Below, piece by piece: positions 26,477 to 32,408 of a DNA stretch of 32,408 bases. Numbering within the stretch: the first letter of the stretch is position 1; each line of letters opens with the position of its first letter. Source of the DNA: Mycobacterium sp. (GTDB lineage: Bacteria > Actinomycetota > Actinomycetes > Mycobacteriales > Mycobacteriaceae); the NCBI GenBank assembly GCA_020438865.1, contig JAGQTU010000046.1, positions 1-32,408 on the forward strand, written 5' to 3'. The notes beneath the pieces were generated by a model. It worked only from the letters and a program-made list of their open reading frames with translations, had not been told where the DNA came from and did not search any database. The translations under genes and the position numbers were made by a program.

Positions 26477-27236
26477 CCGCATCACCGGGCCGCTTCGTCC
26501 GGGTGACCTGCGGCCGGTCGTCGGCCTGACCACCTATCTGCAGCAGGCCCAGACGGGCGTGTGGGATGTGCACGCCAGCTTCCTGCCCGGCATCTACATC
26601 GACGGCGTAACACTGGCCGGCGGCATCGCTGCCCTGCTGCCGCCGCAGCCGGTCGAAGCCGACATCGCCGCCCGGGTGATCGACGGTCTCGACGGGCTGA
26701 TCATCACCGGTGGCAGGGACGTGGATCCGGCCGCCTACGGCCACGATCCACACCCGAGCACCGACGAGCCCGCGCGCGACCGCGACGCCTGGGAGTTCGC
26801 GCTGCTGGCCGCAGCGCTGCGGCGCGGCATGCCGGTGCTGGGGATCTGCCGTGGCGTGCAGGTACTCAACGTGGCCTTGGGCGGCACGCTGCATCAGCAC
26901 CTACCGGAGCTGATCGGCCACACCGGCCATCAGCAGGGCAATGCGGTGTTCTCCACCTCGCAGGTCCGCACGGTCGCGGGCAGCAGGCTGGCCGGGCTGA
27001 TCGGGGACAGTTCGCAGGCGCAGTGCTATCACCACCAGGCGATCGACCGGCTCGGCGACGGCCTGGTGATCAGTGCCCGCGACAGCGACGGTGTCATCGA
27101 GGCGGTCGAGATGCCGGGCGAGCGCTTCGTCGTCGGGGTGCAGTGGCACCCGGAGGAGACCTTGGACGATCTGCGGCTGTTCGCCGGCGTGGTGGCGGCC
27201 GCACGCGAGTACGCGACGGAGAGGACGAATCCGTGA
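26457..27236 (+). CDS. gamma-glutamyl hydrolase, peptidase C26 (PuuD-like)
   Basis: The 259-residue class I glutamine-amidotransferase-fold hydrolase resembles PuuD and Rv2859c. It shows IITGGRDVDP near residues 82-91, nucleophile C131 in GICRGVQVLNV, and the H231/E233 pair in VGVQWHPEE. PuuD-type enzymes cleave gamma-glutamyl amides, here most likely the oxidised gamma-glutamyl product of GlnA4. The start is GTG 26457, 20 bp inside glnA4; an overlap this deep indicates translational coupling. The 3' end overlaps aldC by 4 bp (GTGA). Confidence 0.88.
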   Translation: MALNASSRITGPLRPGDLRPVVGLTTYLQQAQTGVWDVHASFLPGIYIDGVTLAGGIAALLPPQPVEADIAARVIDGLDGLIITGGRDVDPAAYGHDPHPSTDEPARDRDAWEFALLAAALRRGMPVLGICRGVQVLNVALGGTLHQHLPELIGHTGHQQGNAVFSTSQVRTVAGSRLAGLIGDSSQAQCYHHQAIDRLGDGLVISARDSDGVIEAVEMPGERFVVGVQWHPEETLDDLRLFAGVVAAAREYATERTNP

Positions 27237-28603
27237 CCGGGAGTGTTGACCTGATCAACCCGGCCACCGAGCAGGTGCTGCGCACCGTCGAGTTGCTCGA
27301 CGCGGCGGCCGTCGACGACGCGGTGTCCCGGGCGAAGGTGGCGCAGAAGGTGTGGGCCACTCAGGCGCCGGCGGAACGCGCCGCGGCGCTGCGCGCATTC
27401 GCCGTGGTGGTGGACGCCCATGTCGACGAGCTGGCCGCGCTGGAGGTGGCGAACTCCGGTCACGTGCTCGGCAACGCCGAATGGGAGGCCGGGCACGTCC
27501 GCGACGTGCTGCAGTTCTATGCGGCCAGCCCGGAACGGTTGTCCGGCAAGCAGATTCCAGTGGCGGGTGGTTTGGACGTGACATTCCACGAGCCGCTCGG
27601 CGTGGTGGCCGTGATTGCGCCGTGGAACTTCCCGATGACGATCGCGTCATGGGGTTTCGCCCCCGCACTCGCCGCGGGCAACGCCGTGCTGGTCAAGCCG
27701 GCCGAGATCACCCCGCTGACCACGATGCGACTCGGTGAACTGGCACTGCAGGCCGGGTTGCCCGACGGCTTGTTCCAGGTGCTGCCCGGCAAGGGTTCGG
27801 TGGTGGGGGAGCGGTTCATCAGTCACCCGGACGTCCGCAAGATCGTCTTCACCGGTTCCACCGAGATCGGTGTGCACGTGATGGCCGGCGCCGCCAAAGC
27901 CATCAAACGCGTCACTCTGGAACTCGGCGGCAAGAGCGCCAACATCGTCTTCGACGATTGCGATCTGGAGAAGGCGGCAGCAACCGCACCCTATGGCGTC
28001 TTCGACAACGCCGGGCAGGACTGCTGCGCGCGCAGCCGGATCCTGGTGCAGCGCAGCGTCTTCGACAGGTTCATGGAGCTGCTGGAGCCGGCGGTCAAGG
28101 GTGTGGTGGTCGGCGATCCCAACCGGCGCGACAGCGAGATGGGACCGCTGGTGTCGCGCAAGCACTTCGAGGCAGTGGCCGCCTACGTGCCTGACGACGC
28201 GCCGGTCGCGTTCCGCGGTTTGGCGCCCGACGGGCCTGGGTTCTGGTTCCCGCCGACGGTGCTCACCCCGGCGCGCACCGACCGCACCGTCACCGAGGAG
28301 ATCTTCGGCCCGGTGGTGACCGTCCTGCCCTTCGAGGACGAGGCCGACGCCATCGCGCTGGCCAACGCCAGCGAATACGGGCTGTCCGGGTCGATCTGGA
28401 CGGACAACCTGTCCCGCGCGCTGCGGGTCTCCCGCGCCGTCGAATCCGGCAACCTCAGCGTGAACTCACACTCCTCGGTGCGTTACAACACGCCGTTCGG
28501 CGGGTTCAAGCAATCCGGGCTGGGCCGCGAACTCGGACCGGACGCGCCCGAACATTTCACCGAAACCAAGAACGTATTCTTCGCGATCGGAGCTGCCGAA
28601 TGA
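27233..28603 (+). CDS. aldC: NAD(P)-dependent aldehyde dehydrogenase (AldC/PuuC-like)
   Basis: The 456-residue aldehyde dehydrogenase has APWNFPM and GNAVLVKPAEITP cofactor-site motifs, FTGSTEIG, general base E230 in TLELGGKSANIV, and catalytic C264 in GQDCCARSR (corresponding to C302 of ALDH2). EEIFGPVVTVLPF and GGFKQSGLGRELG complete the family pattern. By order it equals Rv2858c aldC. In the proposed pathway it oxidises the gamma-glutamylated aldehyde to a carboxylate, as PuuC does. GTG 27233 overlaps the hydrolase stop by 4 bp, with GAGAGGA upstream. Its stop overlaps the SDR ATG by 4 bp. Confidence 0.93.
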   Translation: MTGSVDLINPATEQVLRTVELLDAAAVDDAVSRAKVAQKVWATQAPAERAAALRAFAVVVDAHVDELAALEVANSGHVLGNAEWEAGHVRDVLQFYAASPERLSGKQIPVAGGLDVTFHEPLGVVAVIAPWNFPMTIASWGFAPALAAGNAVLVKPAEITPLTTMRLGELALQAGLPDGLFQVLPGKGSVVGERFISHPDVRKIVFTGSTEIGVHVMAGAAKAIKRVTLELGGKSANIVFDDCDLEKAAATAPYGVFDNAGQDCCARSRILVQRSVFDRFMELLEPAVKGVVVGDPNRRDSEMGPLVSRKHFEAVAAYVPDDAPVAFRGLAPDGPGFWFPPTVLTPARTDRTVTEEIFGPVVTVLPFEDEADAIALANASEYGLSGSIWTDNLSRALRVSRAVESGNLSVNSHSSVRYNTPFGGFKQSGLGRELGPDAPEHFTETKNVFFAIGAAE

Positions 28604-29388
28604 CTCCTACCACCGTCGATCTCACTCAGCGGCTGGCCGGAAAGGTCGCCGTCATCACCGGCGGGGCCAGCGGTATCGGGCTCGCCACGGCCAAGCGGAT
28701 GCGCGCCGAGGGTGCCACGATCGTCATCGGTGACATCGATCCCAAGACCGGCGAGCCCATCGCCGAGGAACTCGGCGGCACGTTCGTGGCGGTCGATGTC
28801 GCCGAGGAGGCAGCAGTCGACAACCTCTTCGACACCGCCGCTGCGACCCATGGGTCGGTCGACGTCGCGTTCAACAACGCCGGCATATCCCCGCCCGACG
28901 ACGACCTGATCGAGAACACCGAACTACCCGCGTGGCAGAAGGTTCAGGACGTCAACCTCAAGAGCGTGTACCTGTGCTGCCGGGCGGCGTTGCGCCACAT
29001 GGTGCCCGCAGGGAAGGGCTCGATCATCAACACCGCGTCGTTCGTGGCGGTGGTCGGTTCGGCGACCTCGCAGATCTCCTACACCGCGTCCAAGGGCGGT
29101 GTGCTGGCCATGTCGCGTGAACTGGGAGTTCAGTTCGCCCGCAACGGGATTCGGGTGAACGCCCTATGCCCGGGTCCGGTGAACACCCCGCTGTTGCGGG
29201 AGCTGTTCGCCAAGGATCCCGAGCGCGCCGCCCGGCGGCTGGTGCATGTGCCGCTGGGCCGGTTCGCCGAGCCGGAGGAGTTGGCAGCTGCGGTGGCCTT
29301 TCTGGCCAGTGACGACGCGTCGTTCATCACCGCCTCCACCTTCCTGGTCGACGGCGGCATCTGCTCGGCCTACGTCACGCCGCTGTAG
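28600..29388 (+). CDS. short-chain dehydrogenase/reductase
   Basis: The 262-residue classical SDR has cofactor loop T20-GGASGIG-27, NNAG in AFNNAGISPP, and the catalytic S147, Y161 and K165 (YTASK). GDIDPK after beta-strand 2, with an acidic residue there, indicates NAD rather than NADP. It matches Rv2857c by position. In place of the flavin amine oxidase PuuB of the Puu pathway, an alcohol dehydrogenase of this kind fits oxidation of a gamma-glutamyl alcohol such as gamma-glutamylethanolamide; the substrate is inferred. It is the fourth gene of a chain of overlapping genes. Confidence 0.9.
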   Translation: MTPTTVDLTQRLAGKVAVITGGASGIGLATAKRMRAEGATIVIGDIDPKTGEPIAEELGGTFVAVDVAEEAAVDNLFDTAAATHGSVDVAFNNAGISPPDDDLIENTELPAWQKVQDVNLKSVYLCCRAALRHMVPAGKGSIINTASFVAVVGSATSQISYTASKGGVLAMSRELGVQFARNGIRVNALCPGPVNTPLLRELFAKDPERAARRLVHVPLGRFAEPEELAAAVAFLASDDASFITASTFLVDGGICSAYVTPL

Positions 29389-29396
29389 GGCCTGTG

Positions 29397-30221
29397 ATGG
29401 CCTCGGCGGGCAGGAGCGAAGCGACCCGGGAATCGGTTCCGGCGGGCAGGAGCGAAGCGACCCGGGAATCGGTTCCGGCGGGCAGGAGCGAAGCGACCCG
29501 GGAATCGGACACCGACCCGGCAACGGTCAACGCGGCCCTGCTGCGCCCGGTGCGACCCGGCAATGCCTTCGAGGACACCGTCGCCCGGCTGCTGCAGACG
29601 ATCCGGCTCGGGGTGCTGGCCCCGGGGGACTGCCTGCCTCCCGAACGTGAGCTCGCCGCCCGGCTCGGGGTCAGCCGCGACACCGTGCGGGAGGCGATCA
29701 AGTCGCTTGCCGACGCCGGCTACCTGGTGTCGCGGCGCGGCCGCTACGGCGGCACCTTCCTGGCCGAGGAGTTGCCCGCACCCAGCGACGGCGCGGTGCG
29801 GGTCAGCCGCGCCGAACTCGACGACGCGTTGCGGCTGCGGGAGATCCTCGAGGTAGGCGCGGCCAGGATGGCGGCCGAGCGCACATTGACCGCCACCGAG
29901 CGGGACGGGCTGAGGTCGCGGCTGGCCGACGTCCGCGCCGCCCCCCCGGAGGACTACCGGAGGCTGGACTCGCGGCTGCACCTGGCGATCGCGGAGGCGG
30001 CGGCGACACCGTCGCTGGTGCCGCTGCTGGCCGAGAACCGGATGCGGCTCAACGCCCTGCTCGACCAGATTCCGTTGCTGCGCCGCAACATCACTCATTC
30101 CGACGATCAGCACGAGACGATCGTCCTGGCGATCCTGGCCGGCGATCCCGACGCGGCCGCCGCGGCGATGCGCGCTCACGTGGCCGGATCGGCCGCGCTG
30201 TTGCACGGATTTCTCGACTGA
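29397..30221 (+). CDS. GntR/FadR-family regulator with repeated N-terminal tail
   Basis: The GntR winged helix (AFEDTVARLLQTIRLGVLAPGD, then LPPERELAARLGVSRDTVREAIKSLADAGYLVSRRGRYGGTF) is followed by an all-helical FCD ligand domain (DALRLREILEVGAARMAAERT, LHLAIAEAAATPSLVPLL, SDDQHETIVLAILAGDPDAAAAAMRAHV), marking the FadR subgroup with its Asp/His metal-site residues. From ATG 29397 it has 274 residues with three AGRSEATRES units at the N-terminus. The first conserved residue lies after GTG 29550, giving a more usual length of 223, so the true start is uncertain. It probably regulates the operon it closes. Confidence 0.85.
   Translation: MASAGRSEATRESVPAGRSEATRESVPAGRSEATRESDTDPATVNAALLRPVRPGNAFEDTVARLLQTIRLGVLAPGDCLPPERELAARLGVSRDTVREAIKSLADAGYLVSRRGRYGGTFLAEELPAPSDGAVRVSRAELDDALRLREILEVGAARMAAERTLTATERDGLRSRLADVRAAPPEDYRRLDSRLHLAIAEAAATPSLVPLLAENRMRLNALLDQIPLLRRNITHSDDQHETIVLAILAGDPDAAAAAMRAHVAGSAALLHGFLD
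29405..29508 (+). repeat. three tandem 36-bp repeats in the GntR 5' region
   Basis: Copies lie at 29405-29440, 29441-29476 and 29477-29508, the last incomplete by 4 bp. The copies are identical over their length. Each unit contains GCAGGAGCGAAGCGACCCGG. As 36 is a multiple of three, each adds 12 codons in frame (AGRSEATRESVP). The unit resembles repeats scattered at mycobacterial gene ends, which is from memory and unchecked. It may be a noncoding spacer upstream of GTG 29550. Confidence 0.9.
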
Positions 30222-30254
30222 GAGCGTGTGCGCGGCGCCTGCCGGGGTGCGATC

Positions 30255-31769
30255 ATGCCGGGTGTGGCCCCCGACAAACTGCCGACCATCGCCTATCCCG
30301 CGGCCGGAGCCCGGCCGCACCGCCGAGTGCTCGAGACCCTCGATCCACACGTCGTCGTCCTCTTCGGCGCAACCGGTGATCTGGCCAAACGCAAGCTGAT
30401 TCCGGGCCTGGCCTACCTGGAGGAATCCTCGCTGGCGCCCGACATCCGGGTGGTGGCCACCTCGCTGGAGGATCTGACCGACGATCAGTTCCTGGCGTTG
30501 GCCAAGGAGGCGGTGGACACCTTCGGCAGCCGCAAGCTCACCGATGAGCAGTGGGCGCACTTCGCCGAACGGGTCACCTACGTCCCGCAGAGTGCCGGGC
30601 CGGAGGCGCTGGCGGCCGCGGTGCACGCCGCCGAGGATAAACTGGGACCCGACGTGCGCCGGCTGCACTACCTGTCGGTGCCGCCGAAGGCGGCCCAGGC
30701 GGTCATCACCATGCTCAAGGAAGCCGGCCTGGTGGACCGGTCCCGGGTGGTGATGGAGAAGCCGTTCGGCACCGACCTCGCCAGCGCGATCGAACTCAAC
30801 GACTTCGTCCACGACACGTTCAACGAGGCGCAGATCTTCCGCATCGACCACTTCCTGGGAAAGGAGGCGGCGCAGAACATCCTGGCCTTCCGGTTCGCCA
30901 ACGGCCTGTTCGAGCCGATCTGGAACCGTAACTTCATCGACCACATCCAGATCGACATCCCCGAGACCCTCGGCCTGGACACCCGGGCCAACTTCTACGA
31001 GAGCACCGGTGCGTTCAAGGACATGGTCGTCACCCACCTGTTCCAGGTGATGGCGTTCGTGGTGATGGAGCCGCCGACCGCGCTGGAGCCGCGCGCGATC
31101 AGCGAGGAGAAGAACAAGGTCTTCCGCTCGATGCTGCCGATCGACCCGGCCAACGTGGTGCGCGGCCAGTACGTCGGCTACCGGGACGAGGACGGGGTGG
31201 CACGCGATTCCGACACCGAGACGTTCATCGCGCTCAAGGTGGGGATCGACAACTGGCGCTGGGCCGGCGTGCCGATCTACCTGCGGACCGGCAAGAAGAT
31301 GGCGCAGGGTCAGCGGATCATCTCCATCGCGTTCAAGGAGGCGCCGCGGACGATGTTCCCGCCCGGTTCCGGGGTGGGCTCGGAGGGGCCGGACCACCTC
31401 ACCTTCGACCTTGCCGACGAGTCCAAGGTGTCGCTGTCGTTCTACGGCAAGCGTCCCGGGCCCGGGATGAAGCTGGACAAGCTGTCCATGCAGTTCTCCA
31501 CCCGGGAGACCGACTCGGTGGCTGACGTGCTCGAGGCCTACGAGCGGTTGATCCTGGACGCGATGCGCGGTGATCACACGCTGTTCACCACCGCCGAGGG
31601 TATCGAGTCGCTGTGGGAACGCTCGGCCCAGCTGATCGACGACCCGCCGCAGGTGAAGAGCTACCCGATCGGCACGTGGGGTCCCAACGCGATCCATCAG
31701 CTGATCGCGCCGAACGCCTGGCGGCTGCCATTCGAACGGGTGTGGCGGGAACACAAACCCGACGAGTGA
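30255..31769 (+). CDS. zwf: glucose-6-phosphate dehydrogenase
   Basis: G6PD oxidises glucose-6-phosphate to 6-phosphogluconolactone and yields NADPH. The 504-residue product has the Rossmann motif GATGDLAKRK, then EKPFGTD and RIDHFLGKE (R196 to E204, with phosphate-site H199) and H261 in DMVVTHLFQVM. The spacing of 62 between these histidines equals that of H178 and H240 in the Leuconostoc enzyme. It lacks the usual opcA and tal neighbours of zwf2, so it is likely an additional paralogue. ATG 30255 has no strong Shine-Dalgarno; the frame opens at 30228. It lies 33 bp after the GntR gene and may be in its transcript. Confidence 0.93.
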   Translation: MPGVAPDKLPTIAYPAAGARPHRRVLETLDPHVVVLFGATGDLAKRKLIPGLAYLEESSLAPDIRVVATSLEDLTDDQFLALAKEAVDTFGSRKLTDEQWAHFAERVTYVPQSAGPEALAAAVHAAEDKLGPDVRRLHYLSVPPKAAQAVITMLKEAGLVDRSRVVMEKPFGTDLASAIELNDFVHDTFNEAQIFRIDHFLGKEAAQNILAFRFANGLFEPIWNRNFIDHIQIDIPETLGLDTRANFYESTGAFKDMVVTHLFQVMAFVVMEPPTALEPRAISEEKNKVFRSMLPIDPANVVRGQYVGYRDEDGVARDSDTETFIALKVGIDNWRWAGVPIYLRTGKKMAQGQRIISIAFKEAPRTMFPPGSGVGSEGPDHLTFDLADESKVSLSFYGKRPGPGMKLDKLSMQFSTRETDSVADVLEAYERLILDAMRGDHTLFTTAEGIESLWERSAQLIDDPPQVKSYPIGTWGPNAIHQLIAPNAWRLPFERVWREHKPDE

Positions 31770-31785
31770 TCGGGCGGTCCTGGGT

Positions 31786-31791
31786 TAGATT
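31786..31791 (+). promoter_or_regulatory. -10 element, probable leaderless start of arsR gene
   Basis: TAGATT ends 7 bases before ATG 31799, inside the 29-bp gap after zwf, and there is no Shine-Dalgarno. It suggests a leaderless transcript starting at the A of the start codon. Confidence 0.5.
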
Positions 31792-31798
31792 TCTTCGC

Positions 31799-32146
31799 AT
31801 GGACGGGCCGGGCGACCAGATGAAGGTCGAACGTGCCTCGTCGGCGCTGGCCGATGTCGACATCACTGGCTGGACGCAGCGCTTCGATCTGCTGTCAGAC
31901 CCGAACCGCCTTGAGATCCTGCTCTGTCTGCATCGGGCGCCCGGAATCTGTGTGGGCGACCTCGCCACGGCGCTCGGTAGGTCGGAAAACGCGGTATCGC
32001 AAGCACTCCGGGTGCTGCGCCAGCAGGGCTGGGTGACCTCGACCCGGGTTGGCCGGCTGGTCAGTTATCGACTCGAGGATCACATCGTCCACGACCTGCT
32101 GCATTGGATCGGCGCGGCGCACGCGGAGCCCGACGCGGTCAATTGA
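31799..32146 (+). CDS. ArsR/SmtB-family metal-responsive repressor, NmtR/KmtR-like
   Basis: The 115-residue winged-helix protein has RFDLLSDPNRLEILLCLH, the ICVGDLATALGRSENAVSQALRVLRQQGWV recognition region (about residues 50-79) and the wing TSTRVGRLVSYRL. The C-terminal alpha-5 helix is rich in possible metal ligands: D94, H95, H98, H102 and H108, as in nickel/cobalt sensors such as NmtR and KmtR. No Cys-rich site of the cadmium or arsenic sensors is seen (the Cys at 43 and 51 are not the ArsR CxC motif). The next gene is a Co/Ni uptake component, so it probably represses that gene when metal is plentiful. Confidence 0.85.
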   Translation: MDGPGDQMKVERASSALADVDITGWTQRFDLLSDPNRLEILLCLHRAPGICVGDLATALGRSENAVSQALRVLRQQGWVTSTRVGRLVSYRLEDHIVHDLLHWIGAAHAEPDAVN

Positions 32147-32148
32147 TT

Positions 32149-32168
32149 ATCTGAACATGTAGACAGAT
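32149..32168. promoter_or_regulatory. candidate ArsR-family operator upstream of cbiM
   Basis: ATCTG-N10-CAGAT with perfect 5-bp arms and a TGAACATGT half-site core lies 2 bp after the arsR stop. The TGAACA core is similar to SmtB/ArsR-family sites. It overlaps the -35 of the promoter at 32160-32189, so bound repressor would block transcription. Confidence 0.5.
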
Positions 32169-32189
32169 GAGAGCTGCCGACACTAGGCT
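32160..32189 (+). promoter_or_regulatory. candidate sigma-A promoter for cbiM
   Basis: TAGACA (32160-32165; one mismatch to TTGACA) is spaced 18 bp from TAGGCT (32184-32189). The start of transcription would be near 32196, giving a leader of about 40 nt with AAGGAGG at 32222-32228. Confidence 0.5.
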
Positions 32190-32234
32190 CGCCCGAGGGG
32201 GTTGAAGCGACACCGCGCCGCAAGGAGGGCATGC

Positions 32235-32408
32235 TTGAGCGTCCAGGTCACGGCCATGCACATGAGCGATGGACTGGTCAACGCCCCCACCGCCGCGGTG
32301 TTCGGCGCCTTGGCGATCGCCGCAGTGGCGCTGTGCGCTTGGAAGGCGCGGGCCGAGCTCGACGAACGGACCGTTCCGTTGGCGGGTCTGGTCGCTGCCT
32401 TCATCTTC
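32235..32408 (+). CDS. CbiM-type Co/Ni ECF transporter component, 5' part (runs off window)
   Basis: The start of an energy-coupling-factor transporter substrate component is seen: MHMSDGLVNAPTAAVFGALAI, then a hydrophobic helix. The MH(M/I)xDG N-terminus is the signature of CbiM/NikM, in which the N-terminal amine and His2 of the mature protein bind the metal ion. Two starts compete: TTG 32235, placed 6 bases after a strong AAGGAGG (32222-32228), and ATG 32256, which would put Met-His at the true N-terminus but is 27 bases away. The gene is cut by the window end, so the partner CbiN, CbiQ and CbiO genes cannot be seen. Confidence 0.85.
   Translation, partial: MSVQVTAMHMSDGLVNAPTAAVFGALAIAAVALCAWKARAELDERTVPLAGLVAAFIF

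Noticed and set aside
29370-31754. 794-codon open frame antisense to the GntR gene and zwf
   Set aside because: It is opposite conserved genes, and its composition is that of a codon-bias shadow.
32147-32234. Cobalamin riboswitch before cbiM
   Set aside because: The gap of 88 bp is too short and no B12-box-like sequence was seen; an operator-promoter reading fits better.

Overview
The window is GC-rich actinobacterial DNA, almost certainly from a fast-growing environmental mycobacterium (Mycolicibacterium-like). The gene order pyrH-frr-cdsA-rlmN ... MPT70/MPT83-type fasciclins ... dxr-rip1-ispG-GNAT-PBP lipoprotein ... mapB ... glnA4-amidotransferase-aldC-SDR matches, in the same relative order, the Mycobacterium tuberculosis block Rv2883c to Rv2857c as I remember it. 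Several insertions relative to that block (a DNA photolyase, a TetR pair, cobQ, an N-acetylglutaminylglutamine pair, an ethanolamine-type permease with a broken GMC oxidoreductase, and an arsR-cbiM pair) fit a free-living relative rather than a reduced pathogen.

Layout. 1-2973: translation and lipid housekeeping genes on the + strand (pyrH 3' end, frr, cdsA, rlmN), closed by a hairpin. 3019-6114: minus-strand genes for a small membrane protein, a photolyase and two tandem fasciclin proteins (one secreted, one a lipoprotein), the latter behind a SigK-like promoter. 6300-12744: + strand isoprenoid and envelope block: dxr and ispG (MEP pathway) around the site-2 protease rip1, then a GNAT enzyme and a penicillin-binding lipoprotein. 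12732-18808: two divergent TetR regulators, a Tat-exported Rieske lipoprotein, a DUF1707 protein, mapB, cobyric acid synthase, a lipoprotein and an alpha/beta-hydrolase-like protein lacking a nucleophile. A 57-bp imperfect palindrome lies between mapB and cobQ.

18811-22382 (minus) is a translationally coupled asnO-ngg pair, the enzymes for the osmoprotectant dipeptide N-acetylglutaminylglutamine amide. 22603-23240 is a frameshifted, 5'-truncated GMC oxidoreductase remnant bracketed by two related terminator hairpins that share a 17-bp direct repeat. 23355-24884 (minus) is an ethanolamine-family permease, divergent from a tightly overlapping + strand operon: glnA4, gamma-glutamyl hydrolase, aldehyde dehydrogenase, SDR, GntR/FadR regulator, then a G6PD. 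Together these look like a complete gamma-glutamylation route for ethanolamine: import, gamma-glutamylation, alcohol oxidation by the SDR, aldehyde oxidation, and hydrolysis to glutamate and glycine. The window ends with an ArsR-type metal regulator, a promoter overlapping a candidate operator, and the start of a CbiM-type Co/Ni ECF transporter.

No rRNA, tRNA, CRISPR or insertion sequence was seen, and there is no gene-free stretch over 300 bp. Several genes (PBP lipoprotein, Rieske, hydrolase-like, asnO, arsR) have a TANNNT hexamer 6-9 nt before the start codon and no clear Shine-Dalgarno, which suggests leaderless transcripts. All functions are assigned by reading motifs and gene order, without database searches.
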